A stretch of DNA of 64,000 nt from Planctomycetota bacterium (GTDB lineage: Bacteria; Planctomycetota; Phycisphaerae; Phycisphaerales; SM1A02): assembly GCA_009926625.1 (NCBI GenBank), contig RFON01000001.1, positions 124,001 through 188,000 of the forward strand, in the 5' to 3' direction. Shown piece after piece: positions 20,039-28,867 of this stretch. The notes under the pieces were generated by a model. The model saw only the letters and a program-made list of their open reading frames with translations, did not search any database and was not told where the DNA came from. The translations under genes were made by a program, and so were the position numbers. Position 1 is the stretch's first letter. Every line of letters begins with the position of its first letter.

Positions 20039-21088
20039 TCACTTCGGACGGCGCCGGGGTCGAGTCGCAACCGCACACCCCGCCAGTTTGTAAAGCACCC
20101 TCGCGCCCACCGAACCGTTCCACTCGCCGCCATGCTCGTCAGGGGCGACTTCGCACAAGTCGAAGCCGACCACCCGACGCCCGCTGCGAGCCAACATTTC
20201 GAGCAGATGGCACACCTCGGGAAACGTCAGCCCGCCAGGAACGGGCGTTCCCGTGTCGGGGCAATGCTCTGGCGTCAGCCCATCGATGTCGAATGAAACA
20301 TAGACCTCGCGCGGCAGGGCTGCGATCACATCGCGGCACAGCCGAGTCCATGTGGTGCCCGCAAACTGGCGATCGCGCAACCGTTGATCGAAGAATGTGC
20401 GCACTCGACCGCGGGATCGGCGAATGAAGTCGACCTCCCGCGTACCCACATCGCGGATTCCGACCTGGACGAGCCTCCGTACTCCTGGCAGTTGCGTCAT
20501 CACATTGTGGAAGATGCTTGCGTGGCTCCAGGCGAAACCCTCGAAGCGTTCTCGCAGGTCTGCGTGCGCATCGATCTGGAGAACTCCCATGCGGGGATGA
20601 CGGCGCGACAGTTCGGCAATGAGCCCAAATGGCGTGGAGTGATCACCGCCCAGCACTGCTGGGATCCCACCTCGACTGAGGATGCGCTCCGCTTCACGGG
20701 ACACAAACGCGTTCACCCGCTCGCTCGCGGCATTCACGACCTTCAGCGCCTTCGTGTGCGCCGCATTGCCTGGTGCCGCGCCTCCAGCACGGATCAGCGG
20801 CTCCGCAGCTGCCCGTGCACGACGCGACAACGAAGCGATATCCCGCGGAATCGGAATCATCGAGATGCCCGCCTGCCAGATGGGACCAAACTGGATGTCC
20901 TCCAAGTCAACTTGCCTGCTTGCGGCAAGGACATGCGCAGGACCAAGCGCCGTCCCAGCGCGGTAACTCGTGGTCGCATCGAATGGCACGGGAATGACCA
21001 CCACGCCTGCATCGCGCGGACTGCACTCGAGCCCGAACAGTCCGTCACCCGTTGCGGCGGCATCTGGATCGAATGACGATTTACCCAT
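20039..21088 (-). CDS. speB: Arginase/agmatinase-family ureohydrolase
   Basis: 349 residues. The binuclear manganese ligands are visible in order: GGDHS, DAHADLRERFEG (D-x-H-x-D) and SFDIDGLTPEHCPDTGTPVPGG (D-x-D). It hydrolyses a guanidino substrate to urea; agmatine (giving putrescine) is the most likely, as DAHADLR...SHAS and the PVPGG region are agmatinase-like, but related guanidino compounds are possible. The ATG at 21088 is chosen by family length (349), as the frame stays open upstream. Divergent from the secreted enzyme gene, with 155 bp between starts. Confidence 0.86.
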   Translation of the reverse strand: MGKSSFDPDAAATGDGLFGLECSPRDAGVVVIPVPFDATTSYRAGTALGPAHVLAASRQVDLEDIQFGPIWQAGISMIPIPRDIASLSRRARAAAEPLIRAGGAAPGNAAHTKALKVVNAASERVNAFVSREAERILSRGGIPAVLGGDHSTPFGLIAELSRRHPRMGVLQIDAHADLRERFEGFAWSHASIFHNVMTQLPGVRRLVQVGIRDVGTREVDFIRRSRGRVRTFFDQRLRDRQFAGTTWTRLCRDVIAALPREVYVSFDIDGLTPEHCPDTGTPVPGGLTFPEVCHLLEMLARSGRRVVGFDLCEVAPDEHGGEWNGSVGARVLYKLAGCAVATRPRRRPK

Positions 21089-21230
21089 CACGGGCGCGGA
21101 GGATAGGACATGCGCTTCACGAAAGGTCTTCACCCGCCTTACCCGCCCAATTCGAGTGAGATGTACGCGAAGCGGTGAACCCGTTTGCTGCCAAGTGTCG
21201 TAGATGTGTTGTGGTAGGGCGACGGTCACC

Positions 21231-21237
21231 AAAGGAG
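21231..21237 (+). promoter_or_regulatory. Strong Shine-Dalgarno of the secreted CBM2 enzyme
   Basis: AAAGGAG six nucleotides before the ATG at 21244. It fixes the start immediately before a signal peptide, in preference to an in-frame upstream ATG at 21175. Confidence 0.75.
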
Positions 21238-21243
21238 TCGGCA

Positions 21244-23496
21244 ATGACAATCTCTCGATCTTGGCGCGTGTTGTGCGGCGTTCTTGCATGGATCAGTGTC
21301 GGGGGATTCGCAGCAAGTGCCGATGCATCGCCGCCCGTGGTCCTGTTTCGGCAGACAAACGGATGGAGCGGCGGATTCACTGGGGCAATCGAGATCACGA
21401 ACCCTGCAGGCAACCCTGCAATCGCTGGCTGGACCCTTGGCTTCAACTGGGCAGTGCCGTTCACCAACTGGTGGAACTGCGGCGTTGTGCAAAATGGCAG
21501 TGCGTTCACGGTGACGAACGAGAGCTGGAATGGAACGATTGCAGCCGGCGCAACGGTGACGGTCGGGTTCACGGCTGGGAGTCCGTTTGCGCCGACGGTG
21601 ACCAACTGCACGCTGAACGGAGTGGCGGCAACCGTGCAGTACGCCAGCAGCGGGGGCGGTGGAGGCGGAGGCGGTGGCGGTGGCGCTGCGCTGGTACGGA
21701 TCGCTGGCATCTCGGATGACGCCCTCAGCACGGCGATCGATCTTGGCGCGAACTCCTTTGACATGTCGCTGACGGCAGGGAGTTCCGCGACGACATGGAC
21801 GGCGGCGTCCAACAATCCGTCCGTGTGCACGGCGAGTGTGTCGGGAAGCACGCTCACTCTCGTAGGTGGGGGACAAGGGCTCGCAGGAATTCGGCTGAAG
21901 GAGACTGGATCGGGGAGCGAGCGCTGGATCGGTGTGGCGGTTCGCGGAGCGGGCGGTGCGTTTCCTGGCATGCCTCGGCATCTCGCGCTCGGCAGCGTGA
22001 GCGAAGACACCACGAGCCAACTGGATTACTGGAAGGGATTCGGCAGCGGCTTGGCGAATCGCCGCGTGGACATTCGTTACATCTACATCAACGGTGGACC
22101 AGTGACTGGGTGGCGCACATGGACGAATGTGCCGGGAGACCGAGCGCGCAGGTACATCCGCGAGAGCAAGAAACTCGGCTTCATCCCATGCTTCGTGCAC
22201 TACAACGTGCCCGATGGGGGAGAGAGTTTCACGACCGACAGCGAACATCTCGGCAGTGCCGCGTACATGCAGGGCTACTGGAAGGACCTCGAACTGTTCC
22301 TGCGCATTTGCCGCGAGGAAACCAGTGATGGATGGCCCGTGATGATCATCCATGAGCCCGACCTGATCGGGTACATGGCACAGAACAACATTTCGCCGAC
22401 CGCCGCAAGTTGGCCTGCCACGGGCGGCAATACGGTGCAGGTATCCCAGGCCTATTCGACGCTTGGCTGGGATGGCGAGCCGATCATGGGCGCGGGCGAT
22501 CCGGCGTTCCCCAACACGCTCCGCGGTTTTGTCGAGGCGGTGAACCATCTCACGCGGCGCGAGGTGCCGCACGCGGAGTTCGGTTGGCAGTTCAATCTGT
22601 GGGCCTCACCCCCGGGCGGTTGGACTACCCCGGTCCCTGGCCGCGGAATCATGCACCTGACCGACTCGGGAGGTTTCGCTGCACAGTTGGCGAAGGTGCG
22701 GAGTGAAGCGCGCGCCATCGCGCAGTACTACGCCGCGTGCGGTGTGGCGACGCACGGCGCCACGCTCGTCTCGATCGACAAGTACGGGCTCGATGCGGGT
22801 GCCGAGAATGGTGCGGCGAGCAACCCCGGCGGCAGCATCTGGTTCTGGAACATGGACCACTGGAACAACTATCTCGCGTTCGTTGCAGAAATGCATGATG
22901 TCTCTGGACTGCCGGTGGTGCTGTGGCAACTGCCCGTCGGACATGTGAACGTCACTGCCGAGGTTCCCGTGGGCGGCGGCGCGTTCCCAGTTCTCGACAA
23001 CACCAGCAGGAAGTACGAAGACAGCGCGCCGAACTTTTTCCTCGGCGATACTTTCGCGCCCGGCTCTCGACAGGCTCATTTCACCGAGAACAAGTGGAGT
23101 GATCCCAAACTGTCGTCTTCTGGTTCCGCGGTGACATGGACATCGCACGCCGCCGAGGCGCGCGCGGCGGGCGTGAGTGCGATGTTGTTCGGTCCTGGGG
23201 TCGGCGACAGCACCGCGAACATTCCTGCGAGTGGCACCTTTGACACGGTGGGAACCGACGGTGGATGGTTCATGCAGCGAGCGCAGCGATACTTGGAGAA
23301 CCCCATTCCGCTGTCGCCAACCTGCACCGGCGACCTGAGCGGCGACCGCAGTGTCGATGGCTCCGACCTGACCATGATGCTTGGCGCCTGGGGCGGTGGC
23401 ACTCCAGATGCCCCGGCGGACCTCGACCGCGACGGACTCGTTGGCGGAAGCGATCTCGCCATGCTGCTCGGTGGATGGGGCACCTGTCCCGACTGA
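21244..23496 (+). CDS. Secreted modular protein: CBM2-like module, unknown putative glycoside hydrolase-like domain, dockerin-like tail
   Basis: 750 residues. Signal peptide at about 1-28 (cleavage near ASADA). A cellulose-binding CBM2-like module at about 30-135 (NGWSGGFTGAIEITN, GWTLGFNW, VTNESWNGTIAAG). A Gly linker (136-149). An Ig-like module (about 155-235). A central domain of about 440 residues (about 250-690), rich in aromatic residues and with acidic positions in VMIIHEPDLIG and IWFWNMDHWNNYL, which looks like a TIM-barrel carbohydrate enzyme but matches no family I can name. The C-terminal GDLSGDRSVDGSDLTMMLGA and a second DLDRDGLVGGSDLAMLLGG copy form a dockerin-like EF-hand pair (about 693-748). 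Inferred role: extracellular attack on cellulose or another beta-glucan. Confidence 0.82.
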   Translation: MTISRSWRVLCGVLAWISVGGFAASADASPPVVLFRQTNGWSGGFTGAIEITNPAGNPAIAGWTLGFNWAVPFTNWWNCGVVQNGSAFTVTNESWNGTIAAGATVTVGFTAGSPFAPTVTNCTLNGVAATVQYASSGGGGGGGGGGGAALVRIAGISDDALSTAIDLGANSFDMSLTAGSSATTWTAASNNPSVCTASVSGSTLTLVGGGQGLAGIRLKETGSGSERWIGVAVRGAGGAFPGMPRHLALGSVSEDTTSQLDYWKGFGSGLANRRVDIRYIYINGGPVTGWRTWTNVPGDRARRYIRESKKLGFIPCFVHYNVPDGGESFTTDSEHLGSAAYMQGYWKDLELFLRICREETSDGWPVMIIHEPDLIGYMAQNNISPTAASWPATGGNTVQVSQAYSTLGWDGEPIMGAGDPAFPNTLRGFVEAVNHLTRREVPHAEFGWQFNLWASPPGGWTTPVPGRGIMHLTDSGGFAAQLAKVRSEARAIAQYYAACGVATHGATLVSIDKYGLDAGAENGAASNPGGSIWFWNMDHWNNYLAFVAEMHDVSGLPVVLWQLPVGHVNVTAEVPVGGGAFPVLDNTSRKYEDSAPNFFLGDTFAPGSRQAHFTENKWSDPKLSSSGSAVTWTSHAAEARAAGVSAMLFGPGVGDSTANIPASGTFDTVGTDGGWFMQRAQRYLENPIPLSPTCTGDLSGDRSVDGSDLTMMLGAWGGGTPDAPADLDRDGLVGGSDLAMLLGGWGTCPD

Positions 23497-23540
23497 GGGT
23501 TTTCCCGCCACCAAAGTTCACACGGCAACCGCGGGACGAT

Positions 23541-25358
23541 TCAGCGCGTGATCTCGTCGCGCAACTCCAGCACGACGCGGGTGTTGGCCCCAGGCGGTTG
23601 CTCGGCGGCTTCGACCATGGACACGGCCTGATCGATCTTGGCACGAGCCTCGGTTGAATCACCCATGCGCGCCGTAATCCTTGCGTCGAGCGCAATGGCA
23701 ACGGCGCGCGCGGCACTGCCCGAGGGAAAGAGCCGCTCGAGCATCTCAACGGCGACTTTGCAATCGCCCGCCGCCTTGTCGTACTCCCGTCGGTCGAAGC
23801 GAACCCATGCGCGGCACGCATAGGCGCGCGCAGTGGCTTCGTGATCGCCGCCGTGAAGGTTCTCACGCATCTTGATCGCACGGTCGAGGAGCGGCTCGGC
23901 AAGGTCCTCGCGGCTGAGCGACTGCTCCACCAAGGCAAGGCTCACAAGGCCCGCTGCGACCGATGGGTCGTCGCCCTTGTGAATCCGTTCCTTCATGGCA
24001 ACGGCTTGGCGGAAGAGGCGCTCCGCTTCAACCGATTCGCCGAGGTTCTGCTGCACGCTCGCCAAGTTGTGCATCGCATCTGCAACCGCCCAATGATCGC
24101 CCGCATGCAGGTTGCGTTGCATGGCGAGTGCCTCTTCGAGGTTTTTCTTGGCCTCATCCAACTGCCCGAGCGACTGTTGCACGCCACCGATCGACACGAG
24201 CGCCGCCGCGATGTCGGGGTGATCGCCCTTGTGAAGCGCGCGGCGAATCTTGAGGCTTTCTTCAAGCACCTTCAGCGCATCGGCATAGTTGCGCTGGCGG
24301 TCGTAGATGTCCGCGACCTTCTGCAACTCGCGGGCGGTCTGCCACGCCTTCGGTGCGGTGCGCAGCCAGATCGATGCGGCCTCCTCCGCGTATCGCGCGG
24401 CCTCGGGCAGCTTGTTCTGCGCGGCGGCGAGTTGGGCTTGCAGGCCGATGACATCCGCGAGCAGAGGCGAGTCACCTGGACTGATCCGCTTTGCCATCGC
24501 GAGCGCCTCGCCAGCGAGTGGCTCTGCCCCAGCGATGTCACCTGTCGCGATTCGGGCGCGGGCTGCGTCTGCGATGGCATCCGCAAGCTCCTCGTGGTCC
24601 GCAGTGAATCGCTTGCGGCTCTCCACAAGCGCATCATCAAAGAGCTGCTGCGCCAGCGACTCCTCACCGCTGTTGAGCAGCACTGTCGCGATCGTGGTCT
24701 GCGCGAGAGCCATCGCCGCAGGGTCATCTGCAAGAGCGCCTGACTCGAGTTCGTTCACTGCGCCACGCATGACGCCCACGACACTCGTATCGGAGGGACC
24801 AACGGTGACTGGCGCAAAGGGATGAAACGCAGTTTCCATGAACTGTCGCACGCGGCGGTAGCGCGCTGCATCGACGAGCATCTGTGCCTTGGCGGCATCG
24901 GCCTCGGCGCGCGATGCAATCGCGTCCTTGCGGTCGGTCTCCGCCTGCATCTTGGCAGCCGCCGCTTCCTTGGCTCGTTGCTCCGCCGCATCGAGCGCCT
25001 CCGCGAGCGCCTTTCGCTGCGGCTCCGTTTCAGCCTGGATTGCCGCTGCCTTTGCCGCCAAGGCTGCCTCCCGCTTTGCAGCCTCGCCGAGGTCGGCTGC
25101 GGACTTCGTCAACTGAGCAGCCAGGTCCGCGACCTTTGCGGAGGCGTCGGCCGCGCTCGCTTCAGCGCGTGCGAGTTGAGCCCTTGCCTCAACCAATTCC
25201 GACTCTGCGCGCTTCGCTTGACCACTTTGGACGAGGAAGAGAACCGCCATCCCGATCAGCGCCGTGACACAGACGCCAAGAGCCCACACAAGGACAGCGG
25301 GGCGCGCGAAGAACCCGCGGCGGTCTTGGCTTGGATCACTCGGCTGCGGTTCCGGCAT
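23541..25358 (-). CDS. Membrane-anchored coiled-coil/TPR protein
   Basis: 605 residues: a short cytoplasmic N-terminus, one transmembrane helix (about 20-45, LVWALGVCVTALIGMAVLFLV), an Ala/Glu/Lys-rich coiled coil (about 50-165), then a C-terminal array of kinesin-light-chain-type TPR repeats (about 200-590) with recurring ALxxxLHxGDHPxxAxxLxxLAxVQ-type units. TPR arrays mediate protein interactions; no enzymatic motif is present. The same TPR style occurs in the kinase at 30881-33472, where it follows a kinase domain. Probably co-transcribed with the DUF3553-like gene upstream (72 bp). Function unknown. Confidence 0.85.
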   Translation of the reverse strand: MPEPQPSDPSQDRRGFFARPAVLVWALGVCVTALIGMAVLFLVQSGQAKRAESELVEARAQLARAEASAADASAKVADLAAQLTKSAADLGEAAKREAALAAKAAAIQAETEPQRKALAEALDAAEQRAKEAAAAKMQAETDRKDAIASRAEADAAKAQMLVDAARYRRVRQFMETAFHPFAPVTVGPSDTSVVGVMRGAVNELESGALADDPAAMALAQTTIATVLLNSGEESLAQQLFDDALVESRKRFTADHEELADAIADAARARIATGDIAGAEPLAGEALAMAKRISPGDSPLLADVIGLQAQLAAAQNKLPEAARYAEEAASIWLRTAPKAWQTARELQKVADIYDRQRNYADALKVLEESLKIRRALHKGDHPDIAAALVSIGGVQQSLGQLDEAKKNLEEALAMQRNLHAGDHWAVADAMHNLASVQQNLGESVEAERLFRQAVAMKERIHKGDDPSVAAGLVSLALVEQSLSREDLAEPLLDRAIKMRENLHGGDHEATARAYACRAWVRFDRREYDKAAGDCKVAVEMLERLFPSGSAARAVAIALDARITARMGDSTEARAKIDQAVSMVEAAEQPPGANTRVVLELRDEITR

Positions 25359-25430
25359 CCTGTCATCCTAGAACGGGCAGGCACTGTTGTGCTCTGCCAC
25401 TTCGCCGCTCGAGCGAAGCGTCGCAGATTC

Positions 25431-26060
25431 TCAGCGCACCAGTTCGAGCTGACGGCGAACCGCTCGCTGCGCGAGCGGGGGTGCGGTCTTGAGCGCAGCA
25501 TCCACAAGCGCTCGATCGCGCTTCAGTTCGGTGAGCAGCTTCAGGAGTTGCGCATCGACATTGGAGAGCCAACGCTTGTGGAACTGTTCGAGTTCCTGTC
25601 GGTTGAAGCGGCTCATCGGATCATCGAGCCCGCTCTGCGCGACGGCCCACTCCACCAGCCGTGCAGGGGAGCCATCGAAGCGGTACAAGGCCAGGATGTT
25701 TGCCAAGCGCCGCTGCGGCGCCGCGAAAGGGTCGAGCGCTTCATCGGGAACGGCGACCATGACATCGTCGACCTTTCGCTTGGAGACATCCGCCAGCCAC
25801 CCGCCGCCGTTTGCCATGTCCAATTCGTGGACCGTTGGGCGCTCACCAAGCACGGCTGTTGGAGCACCTGAGTCAACAAGTTCAAGGCGCGCAGCACTGG
25901 CGAGCAACGCCTTCTCGCCCGTGCCCGGAAAACGCACCCATATGCGCATGTCTGGAGTGCCACCGCGCGACAGCGTTTCGATGCGCGAGATCGTGCCGGT
26001 GCCCCACTCGGGACGCGATGGATGGCGAACGCGGTCGCCCTTCTTGAAGACAGTCTGCAT
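25431..26060 (-). CDS. DUF3553-like protein
   Basis: 209 residues. The N-terminus (about 5-63) reads KKGDRVRHPSRPEWGTGTIS...VRFPGTGEKALL, matching the small beta-rich DUF3553 module found alone or attached to helicases, which may contact nucleic acid or protein. The remainder (about 85-209) is helical and charged and was not recognised. The start is set by the module; the frame runs open much further upstream, but that part is antisense to the phosphoesterase gene. Divergent from the YmdB-like gene (63 bp). Confidence 0.78.
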   Translation of the reverse strand: MQTVFKKGDRVRHPSRPEWGTGTISRIETLSRGGTPDMRIWVRFPGTGEKALLASAARLELVDSGAPTAVLGERPTVHELDMANGGGWLADVSKRKVDDVMVAVPDEALDPFAAPQRRLANILALYRFDGSPARLVEWAVAQSGLDDPMSRFNRQELEQFHKRWLSNVDAQLLKLLTELKRDRALVDAALKTAPPLAQRAVRRQLELVR

Positions 26061-26123
26061 CGTGCGAGACTCAGGGCATCCCACAGGAGGTCTGCTGCCC
26101 GCGAATCCCACTAGAGTGTAGCG

Positions 26124-26936
26124 ATGTCCGACACTTTCGCGCTCGTGTTCTTTGGAGATTGTGTCGGGCAACCAGGGCGGCGCGCGCTCAAGGCAGCGAT
26201 GCCAGCGGTCCGTGAGCGATACGCGCCCGCGGTTTGGGTGGTCAACGGCGAGAACCTTCGCGGCGGATCGGGCATCACCCCCGATCAATTCCATGACCTG
26301 CATGAGGCGGGATTCAACGCGGTCACGCTTGGGGATCACGCCTTTCGGGAACCGCGAATCGTGCCCTTGCTCGATGACCCCGCCATCCCCATTTGCCGAC
26401 CTGCAAATCTGTCGCAGAAGGGACCTGGGAAGCGTTGGATTCGCATCCCCGCCGTTGGCGGTCGAACCCGCGATGTGTTCGTCGCGACCGTACTCGGTCG
26501 CATCTTCATGAACCTTCCCGCGGATGACCCGTTCGCCTGTGCCGATGCCTTGATCGCATCGCTCCCTGAGCGTGATGCGATCGTCATCATCGAGGCACAC
26601 ATGGAAACAACCGCTGAAAAGGCGGCGCTCGCCCATCATCTCGACGGGCGAGTGACGGCGGTGATTGGATCGCACACCCATGTGCCCACCGCGGATGCTC
26701 GCATCCTCCCAAGTGGCACCGCGTTCATCACCGATGTCGGCATGTGTGGACCGTATGCAAGCATCATCGGTCGTGATCCCAAGGGCGTCCTTCGCGCGAT
26801 GACGACTGGCGTTCACACGCACTACGAGATGGGCGAGGGGGGTGAACGCGCCTGCGGTTGTGTCGTGCTGATCGATTCCGCGACTGGGCGCGCGCGTTCG
26901 ATTGAACGCCTCGATTATCCGCTTGCGGGAAGTTGA
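26124..26936 (+). CDS. YmdB-family metallophosphoesterase
   Basis: 270 residues, the usual length of the YmdB/TIGR00282 family of 2',3'-cyclic-nucleotide phosphodiesterases. Seen: FFGDCVGQPGRRAL (G-D), VVNGENLRGGSGIT (N-G-E-N), TLGDHAFREP where the family has T-x-G-N-H-x-W, VIIEAHMETTAEK (E-A-H) and VIGSHTHVPTAD (G-S-H-T-H-V-x-T-A-D). The Asn-to-Asp change in the GNH motif touches a metal ligand, but the conserved His remains. Cytoplasmic. Followed by a peroxiredoxin gene after about 100 bp. Confidence 0.88.
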   Translation: MSDTFALVFFGDCVGQPGRRALKAAMPAVRERYAPAVWVVNGENLRGGSGITPDQFHDLHEAGFNAVTLGDHAFREPRIVPLLDDPAIPICRPANLSQKGPGKRWIRIPAVGGRTRDVFVATVLGRIFMNLPADDPFACADALIASLPERDAIVIIEAHMETTAEKAALAHHLDGRVTAVIGSHTHVPTADARILPSGTAFITDVGMCGPYASIIGRDPKGVLRAMTTGVHTHYEMGEGGERACGCVVLIDSATGRARSIERLDYPLAGS

Positions 26937-27038
26937 CTGCACGCGAGCGGATGGCGTGCTACCGTTTCGCGCCACCGACCAGTCCCATGTGGGGCTGCTC
27001 GGCAACGCATCGCACACACCCACCTCGGAGAATTCATC

Positions 27039-27506
27039 ATGTCGCTCACCGTCGGATCCAAGGCGCCTGCTTTCACGCTCCCGTCCCAGCCTGGAACACC
27101 TGTTGATGTTGGCGCATTGATCGGCAAGGAGAAGTTGGTGCTGCTGTTCATCCCGCTCGCATTCAGCCCCGTGTGCACGGTTGAAATGTGCCATTTCCGC
27201 GATGCCTGGGAGAAGTGGTCGACGCTCGGCTGTCAGGTCTTTGCGGTGAGTGTGGACTCACCCTTCACCGTGGCAAAGTTCCGCGAACTCGAGCGCATTC
27301 CCTTCGCTGTCCTCAGCGACTTCAACAAGGACATTGCGCGCCAGTATGGTGCGCTTCACGAGGACTTGATGGGGCTGAAGGGGGTTGCCAAGCGCGCTGC
27401 GTTCGTCGTCGATGCCAAGGGAACCGTCCAATACGCGTGGGTCAGCGATGATCCGCGTGTGCAGGTGGACTTCGCCGCAATCGAAGCCGCAGTCAAGGGC
27501 TGTTGA
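27039..27506 (+). CDS. AhpE-like peroxiredoxin
   Basis: A 155-residue AhpC/TSA-fold protein. Peroxidatic Cys46 is in FIPLAFSPVCTVEMCHFRD, with the P-x-x-x-(S/T)-x-x-C context; a second Cys at 51 fits the AhpE type, as does the length. It reduces hydrogen peroxide or organic peroxides using thiol donors. A GGAGA ribosome binding site precedes the ATG. The last residue before the stop is Cys, possibly a resolving residue. Confidence 0.9.
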   Translation: MSLTVGSKAPAFTLPSQPGTPVDVGALIGKEKLVLLFIPLAFSPVCTVEMCHFRDAWEKWSTLGCQVFAVSVDSPFTVAKFRELERIPFAVLSDFNKDIARQYGALHEDLMGLKGVAKRAAFVVDAKGTVQYAWVSDDPRVQVDFAAIEAAVKGC

Positions 27507-27586
27507 CACTCAATCACCCCTTTGGGCGATTGCGCGTCATGCCGACCGCATGCGATCCACTTGTGGTCGGCTAGCCTTCCTGCGAC

Positions 27587-28867
27587 ATGCTGTTGCTGGT
27601 GGACATCGCCTTTGCGCTGTTCGCCCTCATCACCCTGCCAGTCTGGCTGACTGTGCTTTGGTGGAAGGGAAAACTGCGCTCGGACTGGGCTGCGCGCCTG
27701 GGGCTTCGGCGACCAGTCGTGTCGCTTGGACCGCGGAGGGCTGGTGTCCCACGCATCCTGCTGCACGCTGTTTCCGTCGGCGAAGTGCAGGCGATTGCAC
27801 CACTGGCCGAGCGACTGCGCCGCGATGCGGAGGTTGTCGTGAGCGTGACCACCGATACAGGCATCGCGCGCGCGCGGCAGCGGCTCGGCGACATTCCAGT
27901 CGTGCGATTCCCATTCGACTTTTCCTGGGCGATGCGTGGGCTGATTCGCGCGGTGCAACCAGATGCAGTGGTGCTCGCAGAGTTGGAGCTGTGGCCCAAC
28001 TGCACGGCGCTCTGCGTGCGACAGGGCATACGGATTGGGGTCGTGAACGGTCGCCTGAGCCCACGGAGTTTCCGCCGCTACTTTCGCGTCCGCTGGTTGC
28101 TGCGCCCCATGTTCCGACGGCTTTCGTTCGTGGCAGCCCAAGACCGTGCCTATGCCGAGCGGTTCGTCGCCATGGGTGTGGCCCCCGAGCGCGTTTCGGT
28201 CACCGGCACGATGAAGTGGGACAGCGCCGCGAGTGGGGGGGTACTCGGTGAGGATGCGCTCGCCACTGCGCTCGGCATCGATCGAACGAAACCACTCATC
28301 GTCGCTGGATCAACGGCACCGGGGGAGGAGGCGATGTTGCACGCCGCGTGTCCTCTGGGCGTTCAACTGCTGTGCGCCCCGCGCAAACCAGAGTGGTTCG
28401 ATCAAGCGGCATCGGCCATGCCTGGCTGTGTTCGTCGGAGCGATCGACGCAGCGGTCGACACGATGTACCCCCAAGTGGTCGCTTCCTGCTCGACACGAT
28501 CGGCGAACTTCGCGCCGCGTACTCGCTCGCCGATGTCGCAGTGATTGGGCGGTCGTTCGGAAGACTCCACGGTTCTGACATGATGGAACCGGCGGCGCTT
28601 GGGAAGGCGGTGGTCGTTGGTCCCCGCGTCGGCGACTTCCAATCCACGGCGGATGCGCTGCTTGCGGGCGATGCAATGGTGCAGGTCGATGCGGCCGAGT
28701 TGCCTCGCGCACTGGCATCCTTGCTTGCCGATCCCGCACGCCGAAAGCAGTTGGCTGAAAACGCCCGCGCCGTGATCGCGAAGGAGCAGGGCGCTACCGA
28801 TCGCAACGCGGCGTTGATCCGCGCAGCGCTCCCGCGGCATCCTGCGCACGCGGGGGGGCGACCGTGA
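27587..28867 (+). CDS. waaA: 3-deoxy-D-manno-octulosonic acid (Kdo) transferase
   Basis: 426 residues, the usual family length. A single N-terminal hydrophobic anchor (about 1-22), then the GT-B Kdo transferase: WLHAVSVGE-like LLHAVSVGEVQAI, TTDTGIARAR, VVLAELELWPN, SVTGTMKWD and GGTFVPxGGHN-like VAVIGRSFGRLHGSDMMEPA. It attaches Kdo to lipid A precursors at the inner membrane, which implies an LPS-type outer membrane. The final motif reads FGRLHGSD instead of the usual GGHN, a variant seen outside Proteobacteria as far as I can infer. Overlaps thiL by 4 nt (GTGA). Confidence 0.9.
   Translation: MLLLVDIAFALFALITLPVWLTVLWWKGKLRSDWAARLGLRRPVVSLGPRRAGVPRILLHAVSVGEVQAIAPLAERLRRDAEVVVSVTTDTGIARARQRLGDIPVVRFPFDFSWAMRGLIRAVQPDAVVLAELELWPNCTALCVRQGIRIGVVNGRLSPRSFRRYFRVRWLLRPMFRRLSFVAAQDRAYAERFVAMGVAPERVSVTGTMKWDSAASGGVLGEDALATALGIDRTKPLIVAGSTAPGEEAMLHAACPLGVQLLCAPRKPEWFDQAASAMPGCVRRSDRRSGRHDVPPSGRFLLDTIGELRAAYSLADVAVIGRSFGRLHGSDMMEPAALGKAVVVGPRVGDFQSTADALLAGDAMVQVDAAELPRALASLLADPARRKQLAENARAVIAKEQGATDRNAALIRAALPRHPAHAGGRP

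Noticed and set aside
26924-27038. Riboswitch before the peroxiredoxin gene
   Set aside because: Only about 100 bp with no conserved aptamer pattern; a simple leader with a GGAGA site is sufficient.
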